NCBI RefSeq assembly: GCF_024713975.1
Contig: NC_091094.1
Coordinates: forward strand, 11,951,001-12,015,000
Direction of reading: 5' to 3'
Source of the DNA: Paralichthys olivaceus
Lineage: Eukaryota > Chordata > Actinopteri > Pleuronectiformes > Paralichthyidae
DNA: 64,000 nt
Shown: positions 25,180 to 37,024 of the stretch, in pieces
How positions within the stretch are numbered: position 1 is the stretch's first letter
Layout of the letters: each line of letters begins with the position of its first letter
Notes under the pieces: model-generated
Database searches by the model: none
The model's input: only the letters and a program-made list of their open reading frames with translations
What the model was told of the DNA's origin: nothing
Position numbers and translations under genes: made by a program

Positions 25180-26031
25180 GACGCTTCAGCATGAAACCGT
25201 TTCACACAAAACTGCCACTGAGACTTTATTTTAAAACTCTGCTCTGTGACGCATTTATCCACAGCACGGTTCTCCTCAGTCTGCCTCCCAATCACTGAGT
25301 TAAATGGCCTCAGTTCAGCGGACTCTGAGCCTTCAGCGGCAATCACACAGACCAGAATCAGCTGTGATATTCCTCACATGAGCAAAGGTCTCGGAGATCA
25401 TTGATGGACGATGACAGAAAGACTAGATTAGTGCTTCAAAACATAGCCTTCATTATCTTAATCAATTAAGTAAATGAACTGGTAAAAGTGCCACATTAAC
25501 TTTACTAATTGAGTAAAAGTAAGTTCTTGCATTTAAATATACTTTAAGTATTAAAAGGTTTTTGTCTATTTGTACTTACTTTACTTCCTTTAGTAAAGTA
25601 CTTCTTAATTACTACTTCCAACACTTTGATTTGATTGGATGAATTAAACCCCCTGTACTTAAAATAAAAAAAAATATAAAAAACTACAGATATTTTCAGG
25701 TACAGATATTTTCTTAAGTATGTAGCAGTGTACCATTTAAAATTACCCATAAATAAATCTAGTACAGTAAAGTACAGATCCATGAAAATGCACTTATGCG
25801 CAGTAACAGAGAAATGTACCCCAATACATCCCAGTACTGCATTGGTGAATGATAAGCCACCGATTGTATAAACATATTGAAACATTCCCATCACAATTTC
25901 CTTGAGCCCAAAGTGACATCTTCAAATAACATTTATCAGGTATTCATTTTACACCAGGTAAAGAAACAACGATGGTTGACATTTGTTTGAAAAATGACTT
26001 GTATCACATGGTATACAAATACTAGTTCCAT
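25180..26031. other. Spacer between arhgef19 5' end and ddi2 3' end, with a repeat
   Basis: The first 200 bases would be the arhgef19 5' UTR and promoter on the minus strand. About 25440-25780 resembles a common fish AT-rich mobile repeat, with 'agtaaaagtaagttcttgc', 'cttactttactt' and 'agtacttctta' phrases. I see no gene. Confidence 0.45.
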
Positions 26032-27055
26032 TTTATTTGCAATTTAAAATTTCATAAAAGTAAATAATTCGATCTGCCTGAACATTGTCGGTATTTGACT
26101 CATATAAAGCCATTAAAATCCTTGATAATATGATGAAAGAAGTGACAAAAGATTTGACAGTTGCGAATGGCTAAATTCTAACAGATTACGAAATGAAAGT
26201 GGATGCGTTTAAAGTTATGAACACACACTAGGATGATTTGACACAACATGGACTTTCTGAACAGGAGCTACAAAGAGATTTGTAATCAATACATGGCAGA
26301 GCATTCAAACTGTGGAGAACGATACATACAGTACAAGATACCTTCTCCAATACACAAACTGGATTCAAAAAATGATGATCATCATACTTCGACACAGACA
26401 TACACACGTGTGGCTCACTTGTTGATATTTCAGTGTGAGAATGGCTGTGAATTTAGGGGTTTCCACTCGTGTGTGTGATTTGTAAACTCGATCAGAAATG
26501 ATCAACCCTACTTAACTGCAGCTTCCCCATGATAAGCTTCTGATTTGTAAATTGGGGCAACCAACATTAAATCAACAAAACAAAAGAGAAAAAGGAGCAA
26601 ATCGTTTCAAATATCCATGTTTGTGCTGAATGATCTAGAGCTCACCGAGTCAGAGTCAGTCCAGCATGGGGTGTAGAAATGATGCTGCTTCAATAAGAAA
26701 TTATAACAAAGTTTAGCAGTTCGAGAACCATTTTTATATCGAGCATTTAATAAAATGTCAAAGATGGACAACAAATAAAGAAGAAAATCAATCTATAATA
26801 CCAAATCTCTAAAAACAAATGAAATGGGTGGGCACCAAAACATCTGCATGCAAACACACCTCACATATCCAGAAAAGAATTAGCGGTTGTCCTGTTTGTT
26901 CTTGGATATTCTTCATGACAAACCAAGAGACAGCATTTCCCTGTGTTTAGATGTACTCCCTGGTAAAAAGGGACTGAGACATCTGGATCAGTAACAAGGT
27001 ATAAATAAGACAGATGCTGAGTTGGGAGGCCGGCGACTCACCAGAGTGGTTGAGT
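26032..27055 (-). other. Probable 3' UTR of ddi2/rsc1a1
   Basis: About 1 kb of non-coding sequence follows the stop codon of the RS1-homologous exon on the minus strand. It ends at a minus-strand AATAAA (read as TTTATT at 26032-26037). I see no coding signal or repeat of note. Confidence 0.5.
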
Positions 27056-28557
27056 CTAGGTGGGCACAGTGATACTGCGGGCTAGTAGTGCCAGCAGAGC
27101 CAGCTCCACAACACCATGGGCTTGTTCCAGTGCCTCTGCAGCCTCCCTGGCAGAAAAGCCGGCTGCCTGGATTCTCTGGATGTGCTCAGCAGGAAATGGT
27201 TCTACAAAGTGATGTGGAGATGGGTGACGAGGGGCTGCAGATGAAGGCTGGGGAGCCTGAGCAAGAGGAGGGACACAGGAGGACGTGGTGCTAGAGACTT
27301 CCTCAGATGAGCCTCCTGTCATTGACAGAAGGCTGAGAAAAGTCTGATCAGTCTGGGGGGCAAGAGTGTCTGGGCTGTTGGTGCCAGAGGCTTGTCCATC
27401 TGTTGCCACTGTCCCCTGCTGCTCCTCAGGAGGTTCCCTGAGCTCCGGATCTGCAGCTGGATCAGGAGGTGCCTCTGGCTCAGGCTGAGTAATGCCGATG
27501 ATACTGGCTTCACTTATCCCACTTCTATTGGCCCCCCTCTCCCCAGAGCCATCTGGATGCTGAGGTGGCCCTTGTTCCCCCACAGTCTCTGCTTCATCTC
27601 CACCAAGATATGCATCCTGGCCAGAGAGGTCGGACACGAGACACTTAGATGGTCCCTCATCAGACACAGCAGCAGCATGGTTGGCTTTGGCATCGCTTGG
27701 TTCTGCACCAGATGTAATAGCAGTAGAAGGGGTAGGCTGGGTGTTTTCAGGTGTCGGGGTGCGTGGCTCGGTGACCAATTCGTCTGCGTCCTGTCTGAAT
27801 GGATGTGACGGGGAGCAGGAGGTGCTGCGGCTTTGGGACTGAGCACAGCTGTTGGTTACCAGCAGCTCGTGGAGCTCCATCAGAGCTGCTGCCAGCGATG
27901 GGATGCTGTCGGAGCTGGAGCAGCGCTCTGCTTCAGGTGGGTCCTTCTCAGTGTTCACCACGCCATGGGATGCGGTGGGAGACTCCATTTCAACCGAATC
28001 TGGTTGGCTAGCAGCACTCTGACAGGCTTCACCGGAATTAGCATTGTGAGACTCAATCGTCTCCTGCTCCATGGGTTGAATGGGGGATAGTTCCTCTGGT
28101 TGGGAGGTCATTGAGCTGTTCAGTATCTCAAATGATTCAGCCTCACTCTCTGAGGCTGTACAATGTTCCTCATCCTCTGGATACTGGGATAATGTTGGCA
28201 TGTCTGCAGGAGGGGTCTGTGTTTGGAGGACGTCTGTTGAGGGACTAGGTACCGGGGACACTTTGGAATTGCTATGGACTGGCAGAGGGTGAGGTTGGAC
28301 CTGATGAGTCGTAGAACCAGCGGCTTCTGCAGGGCACAAAGGTTGAGGAAGCTCCTGAATGCCATGTTGGTCCTGGCTCTGCCCTGGTGCTGAGGCCTGC
28401 TCCATGGCGGCTGGGGCAGACTGAGAGCGATCCACGGTTTGCCACTGGCCAGAGGAAGGGCCTTGGGTGGGGGAGGTGGATGAGGACATTTGGTCTAAGG
28501 TTCTGGGTAATGAAAATGGTGGGGGCTGTGGTGAGGTAGTTTGTCCATCTGCAGTGT
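27056..28557 (-). CDS. rsc1a1: RSC1A1 (RS1) homologous exon with C-terminal UBA domain
   Basis: In mammals RS1 is an intronless frame within the DDI2 locus, described as a post-transcriptional regulator of SGLT1 and OCT transporters. Here a single frame of about 500 codons lies 1.9 kb downstream of ddi2 exon 8. Homology shows in two blocks: [13 protein letters not shown] (human has a near-identical block) and the C-terminal UBA region, [19 protein letters not shown] through the terminal ITVPT (human ends IVVPT). The rest is Ser/Pro/Glu-rich, low complexity and likely disordered. A clean polypyrimidine-AG acceptor sits before 28557 in the phase left by ddi2 exon 8, so it reads as a ddi2 exon. 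An internal ATG at 28489 opens with MSS and aligns with the human RS1 start, so a separate 477-aa product is also conceivable. Confidence 0.85.
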
Positions 28558-31500
28558 CTATTGTAAGAGAAAACATAAACGGAATTCAATGGCTGGAATT
28601 TGTGTGAATCTTGTCTGGGAGCACTACCTTAAAAAAAATTGTCATTTTCATTAAAAACAAAAATGTCCTCACTGAAACTCTTTAAATAGAATATCATATG
28701 TTCTACTTTAAATGTTATTGGTATCAGAATACACATGAAGTAAAACATTAGAGTACAACATCAATTAACCAACCCAGCAGCAAAATAACAGCAAATCAAA
28801 AGTAATAAAAAAGCAATGGACTTAGCACTGGCAATGGACTTGCGAATTTGCAGTACCTGGTTGGTAGGGCCCTCTCCAGCTGTCTCCAAATGCATCAGTG
28901 CTGTCCTGCTCAGGGGTTAAGGCACACACCACACGCATCATGCAAAGGGACGGAGAAAGTTAGCAGTCGCACACGGGGCATGCACCAATCTATCAGCCTT
29001 TTCACACACACAGATGTGAAAAGTGTCATCCAAAAAAACAACTTGATCTTATGTTCTGAAAAAGATGACAGTGAACTCACTAAACCTGAGGCAACGTCAG
29101 ACAGATGATTGATCAAAGTACTTAATCATGTGAAAATTAGACTATCAGTGGATTGATGCCACATAAACTCATCACAACTGTACTTCTGTTTGGATTCTAT
29201 TTGCAAACTGCAGCCATGACTGGACATGGCTAAATGTCTTGCTAAATACAGACTCTTAAGTTAGTGAGACCATCCTCTTATTATCAGAGAACTATCTCAC
29301 AAATCTGAGGAAACAAAGTGACTGTGATGTTGACACCACCTGATTTAACATGCATGTTTAGGTTTTCAGTTTAAGACCCTGAAGTCATTCAAGTTGCCTT
29401 TTAATTTTGATGATAACATCACTATCATGTCAACACTCAACAACTTGTTAAGGCATACACATGAAAAGCACACTGTGTATGGTAATAGATTTGGACCCAA
29501 GCAGTTTTCTGGGAATGTAATTTGAATGTTTTGTTTAAATCACCAGCAGCATTTCCTCTGTGGCTTTTCTCAAACATTTGAGATATTCTTTTCAACAATT
29601 ATAAGCTGTTTTGGATTCAAATCTTACAACTACACCATTATTTTTGTCATTCTTTATGTTGAGACATCATTTTTTTGTCAGAAATCATAATTACAAGACA
29701 TTGTCTTAACTTTGTTTTAGAGAAATACAAAGCACATTTCTAATGGTTTGTGTAATGTTCTGACTGTAAAACCAACCCCCTACATTTTTTAGCACTAGCT
29801 GTTGGTTTCGAGTGCCGTTCACACACTCCTTCAGAAATCCATCTGCACCGTTGCTCTCCCGGGAATCTGTATTAGCTAGTGCATCACCTGTTCTTAACAT
29901 GCCCGTTTGAAATGGGCAGTTTGTTTGCTTCACAGAGAGCTTGACATAGTTCAGCACTGATGGCCCCTTTAAGTTCAGGCTTACATCCAAAGTAAATACA
30001 GTGAATCCACCATCAACACACCTGCGACGTGGAACACGGTAGTAAAAACCAGGCAGAATGAGCCCAAGATCTTAACATTACTGGACTGTCCAACAGTGAA
30101 GCAAAATTGCTGAATCTTAAATACTGATATAAAACTACTATGTAGCTTGTCTACTGTGTCTCACCCCAATTAACAGTCCTTTGGAGAAGCGAGGTACAGA
30201 TTTGACCCCTGAATGTTCCCCTTTAAGCCTAAAAACTTTATTTCAGCCGAAAGCTTATTTATCTTTTTTTAGATGTGTAGATATGCTTCAAATCTTTTGA
30301 TTTCCTGATCTTATATTATTCTAAAGCACAATATATTTGCGGTGGTGATGACATGAGGTGGTTATGTGATGATTCAGATGACTACATATATTGTTGACAG
30401 TAAGAAGCTTTATGTGGCACATGCAAACATAGTTCCACCTCAGCTGGAAAAAGCTCAATATAAAACAGGGTGAGGTGCAGAAATGAGAAGCAGGTTCATA
30501 CCGCTTTCTTGTATGGACCTCTGAAGTGCCTCTGCCAGTTCCCTGTCAGCTATCTCATCAGGACGGGCGTCTTCACGACCCTCTGATCCGTATGCCAGTC
30601 GGGCACACTCTGGCAGCTCCGCTTCAGACAGGAAACGAGTTTCAGTGCCCGTAGTGCCTATTAGCAGCAGGTTTTTCTTCAGATCGATAGAACACTGCAA
30701 AAAAAAAAAGAAAAAAGGATCAAATAACAAACCTATATAATTTGTCTTCTTATACACTGGAAAAGACGTGCAAACCCCTGTTTAATCCAAAACAGTAGTA
30801 AACACTGTGATCAGACAGAAGGGCCCCACACCTGGTGTCTCTTCAGCATATCCAGGCCAAGCAGCATGTCCATTGGTTGGTCTTCCAAGATGGAGAAGGA
30901 ACAAGGAAGGAAGTCTCCTTCTATCTGGACCTGAGCTAGATGAGTGCAACAGGACAACACTATGTTAACAACACTGAACTATCAGGTAGAGAGGCTTGAA
31001 TATGGATGCATTTGAACCAATAGGGAAGGGAAGGGAAAAAAATCTGACATCAAAGTTTAATTTGTTTTCATACACAGATGCAACTGACATATTTCACATT
31101 TTTGAGGTTGTGTTCATAAATGTGGAAATTATTCTTATAGAGGCTTGATATGGGTACAGTGATACAGAGAGCTATCACTTAGAATAATAGTTTGTCTGGG
31201 AGTTGCTAATAATTAATGTTGATGAATAATGAATAAAGTTTATTTACTTATTCTGGTATCATTGGCAGCATTTAAACTTTGATTTGACATTGATAATCAA
31301 GGCAATTCAGTTCAGCCCTATAATTAAGAAATTTCCCCTTCTGCAATGGATACAATACTTAGTTTAAACCATTGGTTGTTAAACTGTGATTAAGTTTCTT
31401 AAAATGTGATTTCATAACTGCAAATCGTACAAATCCTAACAGTACCCGCCTCTCGACCCAAAACAGCTCCCCATGAATCTCAAGGGAGAACTGTCAAAGC

Positions 31501-34500
31501 CAGTGGATCGCTAAATACTTCAAACACACGAATAGGAGGTTGACTTTTAAGATATCCAGCAACTGAGGTAAACTCAACTATGCAACTATGTCATATTCAT
31601 TTAGAAAAAAGACATGAGACTATTTGACACCAACCCAAGTGAACTCTGCCAATGATCTTCTGGGTGCCCACACCCTTAGCGATCCCGGCCCAGCGTCGGT
31701 CCACCAGTCGCATAATATTGCAGCGCTCAGCACACGCTTGGCTCATGATGGTCATCTGAGCCCCTAAAAATTTGAAACATCAGGATATGTTTAATCACAA
31801 CCGATAACCAAAACGTCCTGCAATTACTGTTGTAGGGAACCACCCAGTGTTGGTTATATATATTCATCAATTAGTTAGGTCGATATAACAGACGATATTA
31901 TGGTTTACATACAGTATCTGCAGATTATAATAGTACATTTATATCTATTGAGCCACAGAAACTAAACCACTCTGCAGCACATCACCATTTCAGTACCATT
32001 CAGATTTTTGGCCTAAAAACAAGCATGTCACGATTTTATGCTGATTACCTGAGTCAACAAAAGCTTTCACAGGGTGGCCATTGACTCTGCAGTTGATGTA
32101 GAGCATAACCACCTGTCCAAAGCTTTCTGGGGCCTCCTCCATTGCAATGGTCATGTTTTCTTCCACATTGTGCTGCCTGGAATATGCACAAATCCAAGGG
32201 TAAGACACTTTGTAAACAAGATGTGAATATTAACAAGTGTTGGAAAAAAAAACCTCTACAGCATTTAGACCATACCTAATGTCCTCCTCAATCTTTGCTT
32301 GTGCATCCAAATCAAAAGGATCAGCAGTCAGAAGTCTGATCCTCTCTTGCTCTCTCTTGGCTCGATCCTGCTGTTGCTCCAGCAGCACTTTGGTGAAACG
32401 TTCTGAGGACGGTTACACAGACAGTTATACTAACATGGTGGATTCATTTCTTATTGACAGTAATAGAATCATGGCATGATGGCTGTTTTTTTTGTTCACC
32501 TAGGTCTCCACTAAGAAGGGCCTCAGCAAGTGGTGGATTTCGCTCTTTTAGGAGTGAAAGCTCATGGGGATTGGATAACAGCATCTGCTGGAGTAAGGCA
32601 GGGTCGTCCAGCCCCTGAGGAGAGGAGCCGCGAAAGGCCATTGGCGAGGAAGTTTGAGCAGCAGGCTGCGGCTGCGACTGCGACTGTGGCAGAGGCTGGG
32701 GCTGAGGCTGCGGCTGCAGCGGAGCCTGTTGCTGTGGTGGAGCCGGATGTTGTGGCCTGATGGCACTACGCTGACTGGTTGAGGCAGAGGTGCCCGGGAC
32801 TGTGATGGAGCGAAAGTCGATATGGGGCAGACCTAACGGGCAGAGAGGATACAGAGTGAGAGGTTAGCTCACTGCATAAAACTACATCCCAGATGGATAT
32901 ATCTGCTTGTTTACACTAACATTACCCAGTTGTCTTATCATAAAACTACTCCTTTCCCCCCCAGCATACTTTCAGTGACTGACCTTAATTGTGTATCGCA
33001 CCCCTCCCACATAAAAGAAAACTGCAGGTCTACTTCTCTAACTACAACTAGCATCATTTGTTTTGTTTGGGTGCAAAATAACATATTAAATGGAAGATTC
33101 TTCTACTTACAACCCTCTATTGAAACCTCAGTATTTGTTAAATGTGATTTTAACAAAAACATGCACTACCTGGAAAGGCTGGCTGAGTTGGTGGTGGCCT
33201 TCTGTCAGCTTGCCTGAGAACCACCACATCTCCATCTTTAACACCATAGGTCCCCAAGGCACGAGTGGGGTCTTTTAGGGGCTGTTCTACATATGTGATC
33301 TGAAAACAGATATATACAGAGCAGTTTATTCAATGAAATATACAGTTTCAATGTCTAGGCATTCTATAATAATAATAATGATAACTTATATTGAAACGGT
33401 TTAGGTGGATTGCCTTAGACATTTCAGATGGTTATCAAGATGATGGAAGAGCTACCTATCAACCAAGATCTACAAAGTGAAATTACTGCCAGATACATGA
33501 TAAATCATGGCGTCAAGTTTATTGATGCAATTTATTTCACTTTCTCTCTCCAGCGTTGCCACAACCACCAAACTGTACTAAGGATGTTAGGGAGGCGAGG
33601 TATTTTAAAATCCTTGTTTTCAGAGTGTTTAATAATGGATTGCATTGTTAAGTCTGTAATTGTCACCACCTGCACACTTTAAGGGCTGCAGCAAAAATAT
33701 ATAATTATCATTGATTAATTTCTCACATTATAATTTGGTCTAAAGATAATCTGAAAGTAGAGATCTCTGTCATAGTTTCTAAGGCACAAGCATCAAGTAA
33801 GTTTTTTCATTTGTTCATTGGGCCTCACCCCTATTAACAAAACTAGAATGTTTCCAGTTGAGTAAGAATTGTTATCTAGTGAACTGTTAATGCAAATGAT
33901 GTTAAAAATGTTTCTGACGTCAGAAAAGTGGGTGATTCCTTCTTCTTAGTTTCCTTCCTCTTTCAGCCTCTGTGGTGCCTCATACAGAAAATGCACAGCA
34001 GTACTTCTCAGCACAGTCGCATCAAATATGGTTCTGATCAAACTTCTAATTTTCACTTTGACTTTTTAATCAACACGTTGATTTGGACGCTTGCCCCAAA
34101 GGTAAAGTAGGGCTCTTTGTACTGCTGTTTGTGCTGTGTGTACCTGTTATTAAAGTACATTGTTTCTCATGATATTGTGAAATGATCAAGGTCACAAAGT
34201 AAAGAAGGGAGGTAAAAGTGGAGCCTGTGAAGTCTGTCCTGATGGATATTACCAGCCTGAAGCAAATAATTCTCTTGACTGCAAACCATGTACAAGGTGT
34301 CAAGGAAGTGAGTATTGAACCTTTTTATGATAAATGTTAAAAAACATGTTTATTTCTGAGACTCGACCAACAATTCAAGACACAAAGATAATCATCTTAT
34401 TATCACATTGAGCAACGACAAAAAGAAACTCCTCAACACAAAGCAGGTGAAATTTGAACATGTTTGACATTTTTGGCTAATAAAGTGACTTTAATCATTA

Positions 34501-35276
34501 GCCTGTTATCAAAATAATACTAATTTAATCAAATGAATGAATGATCCTCCTAGGTGGTCCCAGGCCAAGTATAGTGGACCCTGATTTCTGATCGCTCAGT
34601 AGTGACACGTAGTACTGTTTCTATAATATATACAATTAATTAAATACACAGCAAAACCTAGGACAACACAGTTCAGCAAAGATAAATGAATGTTACTATT
34701 ATGTACAGTAAAGTAAAGAGAAAGTAAACACTGTCAATGTCGGGCCTCCTCCTCCCATATTTACTGAGTGATGTTAAGAAGTTAACTAACATTGTTTTAT
34801 GATACTGGATTTAAAACTATGGCTTTAAAGAGCAACAACATTCTCTGTTAATGCGTTAATTTCAACACAGTTAAGCTCAGCGACCCCAGGCTAACTGCTA
34901 GACAACAGTTAGCTTGACTTCCAGCTAAGTTTAAGATGTCCACAGGCAAAACTGTCGCTTTGAAACCTGGTGTGATCTGTTGGGCACACGCGTCTGTAAT
35001 TGTGTCTGTTGTTGACAAATACTTTCGCAACACCGCCTCCGTCAAAACAGCGAAACTCCGATTCATGCTAGCGCGTTAGCTAGCTCGCTAGCCGTTAGCA
35101 ACATTAGCTGGGCGGCCGCAGCATAGCTCGGGTCTGACCTGGATCTCCGCCGCTGGGATCCCGGACTCCAGCTCACAAAGTGCCACAAAGTCTCTCAGCT
35201 CCAGCTCCGGGGACACATCGAGGGCAAAGGTGGTTTCTGGCCGGTCCCTCGGAGCGCAGAACACGGTGACCAGCAT
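27056..35276 (-). CDS. ddi2: DDI2 aspartic protease, with RS1-homologous last exon in frame
   Basis: Ubiquitin-directed retroviral-type aspartic protease; in mammals it cleaves and activates NFE2L1 when proteasomes fail, and acts in DNA replication stress. Exons, transcript order: 35276-35139, 33299-33170, 32832-32500, 32402-32276, 32176-32049, 31763-31635, 30935-30832, 30694-30502, 28557-27056 (2784 nt, 927 aa, every phase agrees). Order: ubiquitin-like domain (1-80) starting MLVTVF; a Q/P/S-rich linker; the helical domain ([20 protein letters not shown]); the protease domain (about 245-370) with FVDSGAQ (Asp near 283) and [11 protein letters not shown]; then [14 protein letters not shown], where human DDI2 nearly ends. 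The start is the second in-frame ATG, which matches human. The last exon is described separately. A short form ending soon after exon 8 is also possible. Intron 1 contains an antisense TNF-receptor fragment. Confidence 0.93.
28857..28905 (-). other. Possible 49-nt alternative ddi2 exon
   Basis: The stretch is bounded by a GAGCAG acceptor and an ACCAG|GTACTG donor on the minus strand. Its own open frame would join the RS1 exon in phase, but the phase from ddi2 exon 8 does not fit. If it is spliced after exon 8, the reading frame meets TGA after three codons, which would make a short ddi2 form of about 430 aa. Only the splice signals support it. Confidence 0.25.
33821..34359 (+). pseudogene. 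Broken duplicate of the tnfrsf4-like promoter and exons 1-2, antisense in ddi2 intron 1
   Basis: This block repeats 38514-39132, with nearly every base the same over the first 250. It includes the TGACGTCA site (33915-33922), the ATG (34028) and the intact 117-nt second exon (34191-34307), which carries a TNF-receptor Cys-rich module ([19 protein letters not shown]). Exon 1 is broken: after 13 codons of the signal peptide a base insertion creates TAA at 34067-34069, and nearby bases are lost. The copy lacks about 80 bases of the intron present in the other block, and no further receptor exons follow. It is a recent segmental duplication, and the orientation shows it cannot be part of ddi2. 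Confidence 0.8.
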
Positions 35277-36330
35277 CGTTTGTTGGAGGAGATCACTGGA
35301 CAAACCCGCTGTGACAGACTGCGGTTAATGTAGATCGTTGTTTCACAGAGGAAAAGCTCCGGTTATTCTTTAGATTTCTCCCCGAATTTACAGACGTGTT
35401 TCAGCAGAGGAAGTAGCGTTACAGGGGGGGAGTACCGGTGCACACGAACACGGTGACTGCTTGTTACTTGCTAAGCAGGAGCCTGATGAGACAGTTTCTC
35501 TTTTAACTAAACATCAGATATTGCTCAGAGGTGCCGCATTTCTTCCGGCTGCTTTTACGACAAGTCGTATGACAGAACTGTCGTGAGCGGTTTCTTCTTC
35601 TAATGTTAATGTCAAGCACTTCAAGTTGGCTTCCTACTACCCCCCTCTAACGGAGTTAGTGGAAATTACACAGACTCATTCTTGATGTTATGTGATAAAA
35701 CTTTCACAAAAACTACACAAATCGGAGGACATCAGAGTGGTGGACATATTTTATTGTATGATTTTCAAATTTCAGTCAATTAAGTTCGGTATCATCCGAA
35801 GGGAATCAGGTTATCTAATGGCATGAGCTACACTTTTGTATGATACCTCACTAATGTGGGGACTGTTGTTGGATGTTCTCACTTAGATTTTTTTCTTCTT
35901 CACTTAATCATGGTAAATATAAAGCATCATGCTAACCAAATAGGTCTTTATCTTTATACCAGTCAAATGTGGCTTCTGCTGCAGCATGAAGCATATATCA
36001 TCCTGCAGACAGGTGAGGCTTGCACTAGAAAAATGCAAAGAGTTATCAAGTACAGGTTATAGACCGACTAAATGCACTGGTTTTGGGGGGTTTAATGCAT
36101 GTATAACTGTAATGGTACAAAGTCCTTAAAAAAATGTCAGATACCTCAACCTGAGATAGGACAAAAGATCACCACATTTACGATTTCAGTATGTCCCCTT
36201 CATGAAATGGACGCTTGTAACAGAGGTACTGCCCTGTTAACTTATTAACAATATATTAACAGCCTATGTTGTTTTTCTGCTCAGTAGTCAACACATGCAA
36301 CCTCCACATTCTTCTTTAATAAAACCCACC
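35277..36330. other. ddi2 5' UTR/promoter and flank
   Basis: The first few hundred bases upstream of the ddi2 ATG are GC-richer, without a TATA box, and are the likely minus-strand promoter. A cluster of TTAGC/GCTAGC words lies at 35066-35110, just inside intron 1. Beyond about 35700 the sequence is AT-rich and no gene is recognised. Confidence 0.45.
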
Positions 36331-36335
36331 CATCC

Positions 36336-36495
36336 ATTATCTTTACTGCCTATATCCCGTAAGGGTCACGGGGGGAGCAGGAGCCTATCCAGCTGACATT
36401 GGGGAGAGAGAATGGGGTTCACCCGCGACAGGTTCATCACCATAAACCTATGCAGACTCTAGAAGAACATGCAAAGTCTGCACAGAGAGAACAAG
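36336..36495 (+). repeat. Teleost interspersed repeat fragment (family B)
   Basis: The phrases 'ccatccattatctttactgcctatatcc', 'gggtcacggggg', 'agcctatccagctgacattgggg' and 'gaacatgcaaagtctgcacagagag' are hallmarks of a very common fish interspersed repeat. The inner part is shortened here. I recall it as a LINE- or SINE-derived family but cannot name it safely. Confidence 0.6.
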
Positions 36496-36699
36496 GATTT
36501 AAATTCTGATTAGAAAGTGTTAAATATTCTGCAGATAAAGACATTGAAATTACTAAAAGTTGTGTGTAATGTAACCTCATGTAAGCTATAATTATAATAT
36601 GTTCAAAACACATCATCAAAGTGCAGAAAACCTCAAAATACAAATCAAAGACAAAATCCGTGCTGCAGCACAAAAGCGGTTATATTTTCACCCTTGTCT

Positions 36700-37024
36700 G
36701 TTTGTGGTTGTTTTGTTTGTTTGTAAGCAAGATTACAAAAACAGCTGAATGGATTTCCGCAAAACGTGGGGCAAGGTTGGGTTCCAGGAAGAAACCATAA
36801 AACGTTTTGTGCAAATCTAAATTGGGGACAGAGCAAGGATTTTTTTTCTTCACTTTCTTTAAAATGAGATAGGGTGAGATGGGGCAATATTCAACATTTC
36901 CCCAGAGAATAGTTCATGGAATCTAACTGAAAAAATCTGCATGAAATCTGGTGCAGGTTTGATAAAATTAAGGGGAATTTTGAGCCTTGGCGGAGGTATG
37001 CGCTTACTAAGTACCATTCTAGTT
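36700..37024 (+). repeat. Teleost interspersed repeat copy (family A)
   Basis: This stretch runs from a TTTGTTTGTTTG start through 'ttcttcactttctttaaaatgagat' to 'gccttggcggaggtatgcgcttactaagtaccattctagtt'. The end phrase recurs at about 51912-51956, and a reverse-oriented copy is at about 14645-14935. It is a nonautonomous fish repeat. Confidence 0.6.

Noticed and set aside
27392-28292. Several plus-strand open frames of 70-138 codons across the RS1 exon
   Set aside because: They are antisense shadows of the long Ser/Pro-rich minus-strand frame.
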